The notes beneath the pieces were generated by a model. It was given only the letters and a program-made list of their open reading frames with translations, did no database searches and was not told where the DNA came from. Shown piece by piece: positions 18,940-27,128 of a DNA stretch of 64,000 nucleotides. Made by a program: the position numbers and the translations under genes. Every line of letters begins with the position of its first letter. Position 1 is the stretch's first letter. The DNA comes from Oscillospiraceae bacterium (GTDB lineage Bacteria > Bacillota > Clostridia > Oscillospirales > Ruminococcaceae), in contig JAQUYD010000001.1 in assembly GCA_028692035.1 (NCBI GenBank), positions 124,001 through 188,000 on the forward strand, written 5' to 3'.

Positions 18940-19779
18940 TCAGACGATCGGGAACAGCCGGATAAACAAAAATAAAAATGATAAGGTAAAAAAGGCGCTG
19001 TCAAACCGGTCCATAATCCCGCCGTGACCGGGCATCAGGGATCCGTAGTCCTTTACGCCGCACTGCCGTTTGATCAAAGAGGCGGACAGATCCCCCAGCA
19101 TGGAAATCAGTGAGCCAACCGGCGCCAAAATCAAAAGTAGCCCGTAGTCGATATCCAGATGGATGCCCCAAAGGCTACCGCAAATCCAATTATAGACCAC
19201 CGAAAGCAGCAAAACGCAAGCGATGCAAAACGCCACACCGCCCACTGCGCCCTCCACCGTTTTTTTAGGGCTGATCTTCGGCGCTAGCTTGTGTTTCCCC
19301 ATCGTAATGCCAAAAAGGTACGCGCCGGTATCCGTCAACCAAGCTAAGCCAAACGCTAGCAACGTATAATAAATCCCGATGGCCGGTTGTTCGCTCGTCT
19401 CCCGGAACAAAACCATGATATTAATTGTATAGCCAATTATGCCGGTGGCGGCAAAAGCTGTTGCCACTCTTGCGTAATCCAGCGTCTCGTGGTAAAGCAA
19501 AAGAACGGCAAAAAGAGCCAATGCAAAAAATGCCTCATAATAAACAAGCCATTCCCCCCGCTGCGCCACATCTAAAAACGGGAGCGTGCAGCCAAAAAGC
19601 ATACAAACAACGGACAACGTCTTATTTTCCCACACACCGGTCACATGGAATATTTCATACAGCGCTAGAAAAATAACTGCTGCCGCGCTGATGTTGAGCA
19701 GAATCGTATTGTATAATGCCAAAACGGCAAAAAAGATCGCCAAACCCACTGCAGCCGTTGCAATCCGCTGTTTCATCAA
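18940..19779 (-). CDS. cdsA: Phosphatidate cytidylyltransferase
   Basis: CdsA, 279 aa, integral membrane enzyme making CDP-diacylglycerol from phosphatidate and CTP for phospholipid synthesis. Multiple hydrophobic segments are followed by the family signature near the C-terminus (KDYGSLMPGHGGIMDRFDS). Its ATG overlaps the uppS stop in an ATGA, so the two are translationally coupled. It is followed 20 nt later by dxr. Confidence 0.95.
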   Translation of the reverse strand: MMKQRIATAAVGLAIFFAVLALYNTILLNISAAAVIFLALYEIFHVTGVWENKTLSVVCMLFGCTLPFLDVAQRGEWLVYYEAFFALALFAVLLLYHETLDYARVATAFAATGIIGYTINIMVLFRETSEQPAIGIYYTLLAFGLAWLTDTGAYLFGITMGKHKLAPKISPKKTVEGAVGGVAFCIACVLLLSVVYNWICGSLWGIHLDIDYGLLLILAPVGSLISMLGDLSASLIKRQCGVKDYGSLMPGHGGIMDRFDSAFFTLSFLFLFIRLFPIV

Positions 19780-20495
19780 ATGCCTCCAAATCGTCTGTTT
19801 CGTTTTGCATACTGATCGATCGCCCGATCCAGATGCGCCGGGGTAAAATCAGGCCAGAGCACATCTAAAAAGACGAACTCCGTATAGGCCATCTGCCAAA
19901 GCAAAAAGTTGGAAATGCGGCATTCTCCGCTGGGGCGGATCATCAAATCAGGATCCGGGATTCCTTTTGTATACAAAGACTGCCCCAGAAGCGCCTCGTC
20001 AATACAAGCGGGATTCAACTCCCCGTCCGCCGCCAACTGCGCCAGCTTTTGCACGCCGTGGACGATCTCCGCCCGGCCACCGTAATTTAACGCGACGCAG
20101 ACTGTGATCCCCGTATTCTGGGCGCTGCTTTCTTCCGCCTGTTCGATCAGTCGCTGCAAATCAGGCGCTAACGGTGCCCGTTCCCCCAAAAAAATCAGCC
20201 GCACGTTCCGTTTTGCCTGTTTGAGGGTTTCTTGCAGATAGCTGCGCAGCAAATCCATAATGGCGTCCACTTCGTTTTGAGGCCGTTTCCAGTTTTCGGT
20301 AGAAAAGGCATACGCTGTGACATATTGCACCCCAATTTTCTGGCAATGATCGCAGATTTTTTCAAAAACCTTTGCCCCTTGTTTGTGGCCCGCGCTGCGC
20401 GGCAATCCCCGCTGCTTGGCCCAGCGCCCATTGCCGTCCATAATCACGGCGACGTGAGTGGGAACCAAACGGTGTTCCATCTGCTCGTTCGACAT
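19776..20495 (-). CDS. uppS: Isoprenyl transferase (undecaprenyl diphosphate synthase)
   Basis: UppS, 239 aa, a cis-prenyltransferase making the C55 lipid carrier for peptidoglycan. The N-terminal signature HVAVIMDGNGRWAKQRGLPR contains the Mg-binding Asp, and the C-terminal signature DLMIRPSGECRISNFLLWQ is present. The ATG at 20495 is chosen because AAGGG sits 6 nt upstream; the open frame continues to 20600 but runs through the frr terminator and looks non-coding. It is the first gene after that terminator, so it is probably partly uncoupled from frr. Confidence 0.95.
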   Translation of the reverse strand: MSNEQMEHRLVPTHVAVIMDGNGRWAKQRGLPRSAGHKQGAKVFEKICDHCQKIGVQYVTAYAFSTENWKRPQNEVDAIMDLLRSYLQETLKQAKRNVRLIFLGERAPLAPDLQRLIEQAEESSAQNTGITVCVALNYGGRAEIVHGVQKLAQLAADGELNPACIDEALLGQSLYTKGIPDPDLMIRPSGECRISNFLLWQMAYTEFVFLDVLWPDFTPAHLDRAIDQYAKRNRRFGGI

Positions 20496-20562
20496 ACTCA
20501 GCCCTTCAACACGCCAAAAAAGGCGGCCGCTATCACATGGGCGCGGCTCCCGAATTTCGTTG

Positions 20563-20591
20563 AAAAGGCATAGGCTGCGCCTATGCCTTTT
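20563..20591 (-). terminator. Terminator/attenuator between frr and uppS
   Basis: A 9-bp GC-rich stem (20567-20575 with 20579-20587, loop TGC), extended by A/T pairs, is followed by TTTT on the minus strand. Confidence 0.75.
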
Positions 20592-20611
20592 CGTCATCAC
20601 AAAACCATTGA

Positions 20612-21166
20612 TCAGATCTCCATGATCTCTTTATCCTTAGCCGCGGCCATTTTGTCGATCTCTTTACAGTATTTGTCGGTTATATCCTGGATATCCTTCT
20701 CATAGCTCTTCAGGTCATCCTCGGTGATTTCCGCGTTTTTCTTCATAGTTTTAAACTTTTCCATTGCGTCTCGGCGGATGGAACGAACCGCGACTTTGGA
20801 GTCCTCAGCCGTTTTCGCCACCTGGCGGGTCAATTCCCGGCGCCGCTCTTCTGTCGGCTGTGGGAAGGTCAGGCGGATCACATTGCCGTCATTGGTGGGA
20901 TTGATGCCAAGATCGGACGCCAAAATCGCTTTTTCAATGCTTTTTAGCGTTGATTTATCCCATGGCTGGATTACCAGCGTGCGGCCCTCGGAAACCGTTA
21001 CCGCCGCCATGGCGTTGATCGCGGTGGGAACCCCATAGTAATCCACCTGCACCTTATCCAGCACCGCCGGATTGGCGCGGCCCGCGCGGATTGCAGAAAA
21101 TTCGTGATTTAGCGCGCCTAAAGTTTTCGTCATTTTTTCGTCATACAGTTTCAAATGCTCTTTCAT
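20612..21166 (-). CDS. frr: Ribosome recycling factor
   Basis: RRF, 184 aa, splits post-termination ribosomes together with EF-G. Typical sequence and length: FSAIRAGRANPAVLDKVQVDYYG near residues 24-46, then LVIQPWDKSTLKSIEKAI and RLTFPQPTEERR. A GGGAG lies about 8 nt before the ATG. It is downstream of pyrH in the usual Firmicute order and followed by a strong terminator. Confidence 0.97.
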   Translation of the reverse strand: MKEHLKLYDEKMTKTLGALNHEFSAIRAGRANPAVLDKVQVDYYGVPTAINAMAAVTVSEGRTLVIQPWDKSTLKSIEKAILASDLGINPTNDGNVIRLTFPQPTEERRRELTRQVAKTAEDSKVAVRSIRRDAMEKFKTMKKNAEITEDDLKSYEKDIQDITDKYCKEIDKMAAAKDKEIMEI

Positions 21167-21267
21167 AAAAAACGCTCCCTTTCTCCGGCGGACTATATTT
21201 TCTATCCGCGAACCAGCCTCTCCCGCCTGTAAAGGCCAGTCTAATCATTTACCAAACGACATGGGAT

Positions 21268-21978
21268 CTACGCTTCTGTCACCAACGTGCCAATCTGCTC
21301 GCCCTGCACCGCCCGAACCAGGTTATCCGGGTCGTCAATATCGAAAACCAGCACCGGGATGTGATTGTCCCGGCACATGGATGCCGCCGTCATATCCATA
21401 ACCGCCAGTTCCTTATTGAGGACCTCAGAAAAGGTCAGTGTATCATACTTGACTGCATCAGGGTATTTGTGCGGATCCTTGTCATATACACCGTCTACCA
21501 TTGTAGCTTTCATCATGATCTGGGCGCCAATCTCCGCCGCCCGCAGAGAAGAAGCGGTGTCGGTGGAGAAAAAGGGATTTCCGGTCCCACATCCAAAGAC
21601 TACGACCCTGCCCTTTTCCAAATGGCGCACTGCACGGCCCCGCACATAGGGCTCGGCGACCTGCTGCATCGCAATAGCGGTCTGCACCCGCACTGGAACT
21701 TCCAGCTGTTCCAGCGCGTCAGCCAATGCCAGCGCATTGATCACGGTTCCCAGCATACCCATATGGTCGGCCCGGGTACGATCCATTTTACCACTGCTGC
21801 GCCCCCGCCAGAAGTTGCCTCCTCCCACGACGATCGCGACCTCGGCGCCCAGCGCAGTGCACTTTTTGATGCTTTCGCAAATCCGCTGTACCACATCGTA
21901 ATCCAGCCCAAATTTTTGTGCGCCGGCCAGCGCCTCGCCGGAAAGCTTTAGCAAAATCCGTTTATACTTTAAGCTCAT
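21268..21978 (-). CDS. pyrH: Uridylate kinase
   Basis: UMP kinase, 236 aa, phosphorylates UMP to UDP in pyrimidine nucleotide synthesis. Motifs: [13 protein letters not shown] near the start, [28 protein letters not shown] and the C-terminal GTLVTEA. The ATG at 21978 has GGAG 10 nt upstream; an in-frame GTG at 21987 would have no proper spacer. It is the first gene of a pyrH-frr unit with its own promoter. Confidence 0.97.
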   Translation of the reverse strand: MSLKYKRILLKLSGEALAGAQKFGLDYDVVQRICESIKKCTALGAEVAIVVGGGNFWRGRSSGKMDRTRADHMGMLGTVINALALADALEQLEVPVRVQTAIAMQQVAEPYVRGRAVRHLEKGRVVVFGCGTGNPFFSTDTASSLRAAEIGAQIMMKATMVDGVYDKDPHKYPDAVKYDTLTFSEVLNKELAVMDMTAASMCRDNHIPVLVFDIDDPDNLVRAVQGEQIGTLVTEA

Positions 21979-22021
21979 GTTATCCACACTCCACTTTTGT
22001 CTCTTTGCTCAGTTTGTATCT

Positions 22022-22051
22022 ATTTTACAATATTGGCCCCTAGTATGTAAA
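22022..22051 (-). promoter_or_regulatory. SigA-type promoter of pyrH-frr
   Basis: Minus-strand TTTACA (22046-22051), 18-bp spacer, TAAAAT (22022-22027), about 45 nt before the pyrH ATG. Confidence 0.5.
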
Positions 22052-22192
22052 GCCTTTCTGTACTTTTCTTTATGAAAAAAGAAAGAGGGAATCGTTAATT
22101 TTTTATCCCGGCTTCCAAAAAGCCGAGAAGATTCAGATCAAAATATGGGGATATGCTTTTTCGCCGCTGGGTTCTGATTGGCTGGGCCACAC

Positions 22193-22238
22193 AAAAAAAG
22201 AGCATTGGTCCACAATCAATTGTGTTCCAAGGCTCTTT
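22193..22238 (-). terminator. Rho-independent terminator of rpsB-tsf
   Basis: An interrupted long stem: AAAGAGC/GCTCTTT, TTGG/CCAA and CACAAT/ATTGTG, followed by T7 on the minus strand, about 35 nt past the tsf stop. Confidence 0.8.
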
Positions 22239-22271
22239 CTAAGTCTATCAAAAACAGATGGCAACCGACGG

Positions 22272-23183
22272 TTATTTCATCATGCTGGCAACTTCATCCG
22301 CAAAGTTGTCTTCTCTTTTTTCCAAGCCCTCGCCCTTCTCAAAACGGACGAAGGAAACCGCCTGGATCTGGCCGCCCAGTTCTTTGGCTGCATTCTCGAT
22401 GTACTTGGAGACCGAGATCTCGCCGTCTTTGATGAAAGGCTGCTCCAACAAGCAGACCTCTTTATAATATTTGTTAATCCGGCCCATGACCATTTTCTCA
22501 GCGATATTCGCGGGTTTGCCCTCGTTGATCGCCTGCTGGGTTAAGATTTCTTTCTCTTTGGCAACTTCATCAGCCGGTACATCGGCCTTGCTCAGATAAG
22601 AGGGATTGGCTGCTGCAATCTGCATGGCAACGTCCTTGGCCATCGTTTTAAAGCCATCCTTCGCGGCAACATCAGCAGCCGCGTCAAACTTCACCATAAC
22701 GCCGATTCTGCCGCCGCCATGGCTGTAGGTCACGACCGCGCCCTCATATCTAGCGAAACGGCGGATTTTCATGTTTTCGCCGATGGTCAGAATCTTCTCG
22801 CGCAGCGCTTCTTCAACCGTAAACTGCTCGTCCACCTTGCAAGCCATTAGTTCTTCAACCGTAGCAGGGTTTTGGGCCACTACTGTTTTCGCGCAGGCGG
22901 CGACAAAACTCTGGAAGCTCTCGTTTTTAGCAACAAAATCCGTCTCGGCGTTTACTTCGATAACTACGCCGACCTTTTTTTCTTCGTCAACATAAGTGTA
23001 TACAATGCCTTCCGCAGCAACGCGGCTGGATTTTTTTGCCTGGGCAGCCAGGCCTTTTTCACGCAACAGTTCGACAGCTTTTTCCATATCGCCGCCGGCC
23101 TCGGTCAGTGCTTTTTTGCAGTCCATCATACCGCAGCCTGTTCTCTCGCGAAGATTTTGAACGTCTTTTGCAGTAAATGCCAT
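22272..23183 (-). CDS. tsf: Translation elongation factor Ts
   Basis: EF-Ts, 303 aa, nucleotide exchange factor for EF-Tu. The N-terminal UBA-like domain reads LRERTGCGMMDCKKALTEA (about 11-29), followed by the signature EVNAETDFVAKNE and the C-terminal dimerisation region. An AGGAGG lies just before the ATG. It follows rpsB with a small hairpin between the genes and is ended by a strong terminator. Confidence 0.97.
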   Translation of the reverse strand: MAFTAKDVQNLRERTGCGMMDCKKALTEAGGDMEKAVELLREKGLAAQAKKSSRVAAEGIVYTYVDEEKKVGVVIEVNAETDFVAKNESFQSFVAACAKTVVAQNPATVEELMACKVDEQFTVEEALREKILTIGENMKIRRFARYEGAVVTYSHGGGRIGVMVKFDAAADVAAKDGFKTMAKDVAMQIAAANPSYLSKADVPADEVAKEKEILTQQAINEGKPANIAEKMVMGRINKYYKEVCLLEQPFIKDGEISVSKYIENAAKELGGQIQAVSFVRFEKGEGLEKREDNFADEVASMMK

Positions 23184-23254
23184 GGATCATTCCTCCTATT
23201 TCTTTTTTATCCGGATGATTCTACTTCTACCCGATTTCTATGGCATATCTAGTA

Positions 23255-23281
23255 AAATGCCCGGGACAAGCTCGGGCATTT
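23255..23281 (-). terminator. Hairpin between rpsB and tsf, possible attenuator
   Basis: AAATGCCCG (23255-23263) pairs with CGGGCATTT (23273-23281). Only a short TTTT follows on the minus strand, so it may attenuate rather than stop transcription, or mark an RNA-processing site. Confidence 0.45.
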
Positions 23282-23292
23282 CAGTAACATTT

Positions 23293-24039
23293 TTATTTCT
23301 CAGCGTCTTCTTCTTTTTCCGCTTCCGCTTTTTGCTCAACAGCAGCCTCTTCAGCGCTGCCCTGTCTGCCTTCGATGATGGCATCGGACATCACAGAAGA
23401 AATCAGCTTTACGGCACGGATCGCGTCGTCGTTGCCGGGAATCACATAATCCACTTCATCCGGATCGCAGTTGGTATCTACGATTGCAACCACCGGAATG
23501 CCCAGCTTTTTCGCTTCGGCAACCGCAATTTTCTCTTTGCGAGGATCGACCACAAACAAGGCGCCAGGCAGCTTCTTCATATCCTTGATACCGCCCAGGA
23601 ACTTCTCCAGTTTCTCGATCTCCAGTTTCAGTTTGATTACTTCTTTTTTGGGCAGGCGCTCAAAAGTGCCGTCCTCTTCCATCTTCCGCAATTGAGCCAG
23701 TCTCTGGATTCTGCGCTGGATGGTTTTGAAGTTGGTCATCATGCCGCCAAGCCATCTTGCGTTGACAAAATGTACGCCGGCGCGCAACGCCTCTTCCTTC
23801 ACGGACTCCGCCGCCTGTTTTTTGGTGCCGACAAACAGCACCGTATCGCCGTTCGCAGCAACATCTCTTACGAACATGTAGGCTTCTTCCAGCTTCTTCA
23901 CGGTTTTTTGCAGATCAATGATATAAATACCATTTCTCTCAGTGAAGATGTACTGTGCCATTTTCGGATTCCATCTTCTGGTCTGATGACCGAAGTGTAC
24001 ACCGGCCTCCAACAGCTGTTTCATCGAAATAACGCCCAT
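23293..24039 (-). CDS. rpsB: 30S ribosomal protein S2
   Basis: RpsB, 248 aa. The N-terminus [22 protein letters not shown] and the C-terminal signature [26 protein letters not shown] are diagnostic. The C-terminal tail is acidic and alanine-rich ([16 protein letters not shown]), typical of S2 proteins. AGGAGG precedes the ATG. It leads the rpsB-tsf unit. Confidence 0.97.
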   Translation of the reverse strand: MGVISMKQLLEAGVHFGHQTRRWNPKMAQYIFTERNGIYIIDLQKTVKKLEEAYMFVRDVAANGDTVLFVGTKKQAAESVKEEALRAGVHFVNARWLGGMMTNFKTIQRRIQRLAQLRKMEEDGTFERLPKKEVIKLKLEIEKLEKFLGGIKDMKKLPGALFVVDPRKEKIAVAEAKKLGIPVVAIVDTNCDPDEVDYVIPGNDDAIRAVKLISSVMSDAIIEGRQGSAEEAAVEQKAEAEKEEDAEK

Positions 24040-24148
24040 GTTTACAGTTCCTCCTTAGGTTTTTTCCTCCGCCCGGGCAATTTTTGGACAACCGAGAGCA
24101 ATCCCGGCACCTGCCAAAATCCAACCCAAGCGTGTGTTTTGCCGGATT

Positions 24149-24177
24149 AGTATAGCACAGGATTCTACAAAAAGCAA
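24149..24177 (-). promoter_or_regulatory. Putative promoter of rpsB-tsf
   Basis: Minus-strand TTGCTT (24172-24177), 17-bp spacer, TATACT (24149-24154), leaving a leader of about 105 nt. The -35 is weak. A small inverted repeat (AAAAGC/GCTTTT) overlaps it. Confidence 0.4.
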
Positions 24178-24227
24178 GTGCTTTTTCCCAATCTCAGGTG
24201 ACTTTACCGGCCTTTTTAGTATACCGC

Positions 24228-24512
24228 TTATTCTTCAAAATGTCTAGCGTATTTTGGCCTTCGCGGCTCCGGCCGCCGGTCGAAACAAACCAACACCGCA
24301 TCCTCTCCGATCACCTTCACCTGATCCCAGGAGATCACGAACTCCTCCCCCTTCCCGAACAGGCCAAAAAAGCGGAACCGTCCGCGCACCACTACGGCAA
24401 TGACCTCCGCCTTTTCGCTTTCGATTTCCACATCGCAGATGGCCCCCAGGCAATTTCCGTCTCTGATATTGATGACATCCTTGTATTTAAAATCCGAAAT
24501 CCGGTAGATCAT
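24228..24512 (-). CDS. ylmC: YlmC/YmxH family sporulation-associated PRC-barrel protein
   Basis: A 94-aa small protein with a PRC-barrel fold, similar throughout to Bacillus YlmC/YmxH (IYRISDFKYKDVINIRDGNCLG ... EFVISWDQVKVIGEDAVLV). The molecular role is unknown; the family is linked to sporulation genes. The ATG at 24512 is chosen over one at 24518 because GGGGG lies 8 nt before it. It diverges from sigG. In Bacillus, ylmC also lies just downstream of the sigE-sigG cluster, so the linkage to sigG is preserved. Confidence 0.85.
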   Translation of the reverse strand: MIYRISDFKYKDVINIRDGNCLGAICDVEIESEKAEVIAVVVRGRFRFFGLFGKGEEFVISWDQVKVIGEDAVLVCFDRRPEPRRPKYARHFEE

Positions 24513-24591
24513 CCGCATCGCCCCCTTTTCGTATCCTTATGGCGTCGGAATGTCCGCTTATGCCTAACAAAAATTGCCAAGGTGAAATTTT

Positions 24592-24621
24592 GTATGTTTG
24601 GGCAAGCCGCCGTCCATGATA
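24592..24621 (+). promoter_or_regulatory. SigG-type promoter upstream of sigG (autoregulation)
   Basis: GTATG (24592-24596), 18-bp spacer, CATGATA (24615-24621). Both parts fit the published forespore SigG consensus (GHATR, 17-18 bp, CATNHTA). It lies about 50 nt before the sigG ATG. Confidence 0.65.
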
Positions 24622-24671
24622 AAAACACGGCTGCCTTTGTTCGGCGGCGAAATCGGGAGAAAGCGGGCGTG

Positions 24672-25448
24672 ATGGGATTGTATTACAACAAGGTGGAGAT
24701 CTGCGGCGTTAACACGGCAAAATTAAAGGTTCTCAAGGAAAAGGAAAAAACCGAACTGCTCCGGCGGGTTCGCGAAGGGGACGAACGGGCCCGCGAGGAA
24801 CTGATCAGCGGAAATCTGCGGCTCGTCCTAAGCGTTGTGCAGAAGTTTACAAACCGGGGCGAAAATCTGGACGACCTGTTTCAGGTGGGCTGTATCGGCT
24901 TGATTAAGGCCATCGACCATTTTGACCCTGAGCAGGGCGTGCGCTTTTCCACCTACGGCGTGCCTATGATCGTCGGGGAGATCCGCCGCTATCTGCGGGA
25001 CAACAATAGCATCCGGGTCAGCCGCTCCATGCGGGATGTGGCCTACCGGGCTATGCAGACAAAAGAACGGCTGACCAGCGAAAACTTAAAAGAACCGACT
25101 GTGGATGAGATTGCGCGGGAGATGGGCATGCGAAAGCAGGACGTTGTGCTGGCGCTGGAATCTATCGTGGAACCAGTTTCGCTGTACGAGCCGGTATATT
25201 CCGACTCCGGCGACACCATCTATGTGATGGACCAGCTGGGGGATAAAAACGACGACAGCAACTGGCTGGAGGAGTTGACCATCCGGGAAGCCATTTCCAA
25301 TCTGACGCCGCGGGAAAAGAAAATCCTGTCGTTGCGTTTTTTTACCGGCAGAACCCAGATGGAAGTGGCCGGTGAAATCGGCATCAGTCAAGCGCAGGTC
25401 AGCCGCTTGGAAAAGGGCGCCCTGGAAAAAATCAAAGGTACCCTTTGA
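24672..25448 (+). CDS. sigG: RNA polymerase sigma-G factor (late forespore)
   Basis: Sigma-G, 258 aa. The N-terminus NKVEICGVNTAKL closely matches Bacillus SigG (NKVEICGVDTSKL), which separates it from SigF. Region 2 includes NLRLVLSVVQKF, DLFQVGCIGLIKAIDHFD and FSTYGVPMIVGEIRRYLRDN. Region 4 ends QMEVAGEIGISQAQVSRLEK. The frame is open far upstream but the conserved start fits ATG 24672, with GGGAGA 11 nt before it. SigG drives late forespore genes such as SASPs and germinant receptors. Unlike the usual spoIIGA-sigE-sigG order, it is about 24 kb from sigE here. Confidence 0.95.
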   Translation: MGLYYNKVEICGVNTAKLKVLKEKEKTELLRRVREGDERAREELISGNLRLVLSVVQKFTNRGENLDDLFQVGCIGLIKAIDHFDPEQGVRFSTYGVPMIVGEIRRYLRDNNSIRVSRSMRDVAYRAMQTKERLTSENLKEPTVDEIAREMGMRKQDVVLALESIVEPVSLYEPVYSDSGDTIYVMDQLGDKNDDSNWLEELTIREAISNLTPREKKILSLRFFTGRTQMEVAGEIGISQAQVSRLEKGALEKIKGTL

Positions 25449-25483
25449 AAATGCTTTTCGCAAAAGAAAAATATCCCGCCTTT

Positions 25484-25512
25484 GTATATCGGAACGCCGC
25501 CAGGCCATACTT
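25484..25512 (+). promoter_or_regulatory. SigG-type promoter of the Gln/Asn-rich peptide gene
   Basis: GTATA (25484-25488), 17-bp spacer, CATACTT (25506-25512); one mismatch from the SigG -10 consensus. A hairpin GCGAGG/CCTCGC (25516-25521 with 25535-25540) follows in the short leader. Confidence 0.55.
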
Positions 25513-25565
25513 GTAGCGAGGGGTTTTGATATCTCCTCGCCTGAAATTTTAGGAGGTGACCATTT

Positions 25566-25685
25566 ATGCAGGAATCCAGAAACAACAAGCAACAGCAAAA
25601 CCAGCAACAAAACCAACAAAATCAACAAAATCAGCAGCAAAAACAGCAAAACCAACAAAATCAAAACAAAGAGCAGAACAGATAA
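25566..25685 (+). CDS. 39-residue Gln/Asn-rich peptide, probably forespore-expressed
   Basis: A 39-codon frame beginning MQESRNNKQQQNQQ and ending NKEQNR; 30 of 39 residues are Gln (20) or Asn (10), and the rest are mostly charged. It has an AGGAGGTGA ribosome binding site 8 nt before the ATG, its own SigG-like promoter and a very strong terminator 4 nt after its stop, so it is very likely expressed although it is too short for routine ORF calling. The function is unknown. Low-complexity Gln/Asn content recalls gamma-type small acid-soluble spore proteins, but no SASP motif can be recognised. It follows sigG directly. Confidence 0.75.
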   Translation: MQESRNNKQQQNQQQNQQNQQNQQQKQQNQQNQNKEQNR

Positions 25686-25689
25686 CATC

Positions 25690-25746
25690 CTTTTTATAAA
25701 ACAAACCGGGAAAAGAAATTCTTTTCCCGGTTTGTTTTATAAAAAG
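25690..25746. terminator. Bidirectional terminator with a 26-bp perfect stem
   Basis: Perfect arms 25690-25715 and 25721-25746 around the 5-nt loop AAATT. It serves the peptide gene on the plus strand and the amidohydrolase gene on the minus strand. Confidence 0.9.
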
Positions 25747-25816
25747 ACGCGGGACTATAGGCTTTTAGACGGCATGACGAAAGAGCAAACGACCCTCGAT
25801 CCCTTTGGGACCGCTT

Positions 25817-26998
25817 TTATCCCCGTTTTTCCGGCCGGACGTCATACCGGTAGGCAACCTGACCATTTACAATAGTGTAAAGAGCCCTTGTAAATACTTC
25901 CATGGGATTCCCGTCAAAAATTGCCAGGTCCCCGTCCTTGCCCGGCTCAATGGACCCAACCTGCTCCTCCACGCCTAAAATTTTGGCCGGGTTACAGGTA
26001 ATGGCTTCCAGCGCGCCGTCTATCCCCAGCCCTTCCTTGGCGGCGAATCCGGCGCAGATGGGCAGGTACTGGATACGGGTCACCGGATGGTCAGTGGTGA
26101 TGGCGACGAGCACCCCTGCGTCCCGCAAAATGCCGGGCGTCTTAAAATCCATGTTCTGCACCTCGATCTTGTTGCGGGAGGACAGGGTCGGCCCGACGAT
26201 CGCCGGGAAACCGGATTCTTTGATCTCCCCGGCGATCAAGTGGCCTTCGGTGCAATGGTCCAGCGTCAGGCGCAGGTCGAATTCATTGGCGATGCGGATC
26301 GCCGTTAGAATATCATCGGCCCGGTGCACATGGGCTTTTAGTGGGATGTCTCCGCTTAAGACCGGTATCCAGCATTCCAGCTGGTAATCCAGCGCAAAAG
26401 TTTCCCCCGCATCCTGCGCCGCCTGTTTACGGGAGCGGTAATTCTGCGCCCGGGTCAGTTCGTCCCGCAGCAGCGCGGCCATGGACATTCTCGTGGAAGG
26501 CACCTTGCTTTGGCCGCTGTAATTGGACTTTGGATTTTCGCCGAACGCCACCTTCATAGCGGCTGGTTCTTTCACCGCCATCCGGTCGATGACCCGCCCA
26601 TGAGTCTTCATGACCAAAAACTGGCCGCCCACCACATTGGAGCTGCCCGGGCCTACCATCACCGTCGTGATGCCGGCGCTCAACGCATTGTGAAATGCGG
26701 AATCCATAGGATTTACAGCATCCAATGCCCGCAAATAAGGGATCACCGGCTGATTGACCTCGTTGCAGTCGTCCCCCTCAAAGCCTTTTTTCTCCTCGGT
26801 GATCCCAATATGGCAATGAGCCTCGATCAGCCCTGGCAAGATCCAACCTCCCTGGGCGTCTAGCACCGTAACGTCCCGCTCCGGGCAAGGGACGCGCTCT
26901 CCTACCGCTTGGATTTTCTCTTTTTCAATCAGAACCTGCCCGTTTTCAAAGATTTTGCCCGCCATGGTCAAAACCCGCCCGTTTTTTACATACAACAT
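25817..26998 (-). CDS. Amidohydrolase, imidazolonepropionase-like (copy 1)
   Basis: A 393-aa metal-dependent amidohydrolase. The N-terminal small barrel is followed by the metal ligands His61/His63 (IEAHCHIG), later histidines in KAHVHRADD and DHCTEGHL, and the catalytic Asp in AITTDHPV. The C-terminal CNPAKILG...GSIEPGKDGDLAIFDGNP is the classic composite-domain ending. The ATG at 26998 has GGAGG 7 nt upstream; another at 27004 is too close. A paralogue with the same motif order lies at 41707-42861. The substrate is unknown; this group includes dipeptidases and imidazolonepropionase-like enzymes. Confidence 0.85.
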   Translation of the reverse strand: MLYVKNGRVLTMAGKIFENGQVLIEKEKIQAVGERVPCPERDVTVLDAQGGWILPGLIEAHCHIGITEEKKGFEGDDCNEVNQPVIPYLRALDAVNPMDSAFHNALSAGITTVMVGPGSSNVVGGQFLVMKTHGRVIDRMAVKEPAAMKVAFGENPKSNYSGQSKVPSTRMSMAALLRDELTRAQNYRSRKQAAQDAGETFALDYQLECWIPVLSGDIPLKAHVHRADDILTAIRIANEFDLRLTLDHCTEGHLIAGEIKESGFPAIVGPTLSSRNKIEVQNMDFKTPGILRDAGVLVAITTDHPVTRIQYLPICAGFAAKEGLGIDGALEAITCNPAKILGVEEQVGSIEPGKDGDLAIFDGNPMEVFTRALYTIVNGQVAYRYDVRPEKRG

Positions 26999-27098
26999 CA
27001 GCATACCTCCTTTTTCCAAAGCTAGTATGCCAAATTCCCTCGCCGTCATTCTGTTTTTCCCTGGATGGGTAAAATTCGGCCTCCGGGTTTCCTCTTTC

Positions 27099-27128
27099 AA
27101 AAAAACGCATGGCTCAAAGACCATGCGT
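27099..27128 (-). terminator. Terminator after the radC-like gene
   Basis: ACGCATGG (27105-27112) pairs with CCATGCGT (27121-27128), then a T-run on the minus strand. It overlaps the stop codon of the gene. Confidence 0.7.

Noticed and set aside
24171-24186. AAAAGC/GCTTTT hairpin as a terminator upstream of rpsB
   Set aside because: The stem is weak and overlaps the likely -35 of the rpsB promoter.
25086-25688. Minus-strand frame with a Leu/Val-rich start resembling a membrane protein
   Set aside because: It is the antisense of the Gln/Asn-rich peptide (CAA/CAG read backwards) and of sigG.
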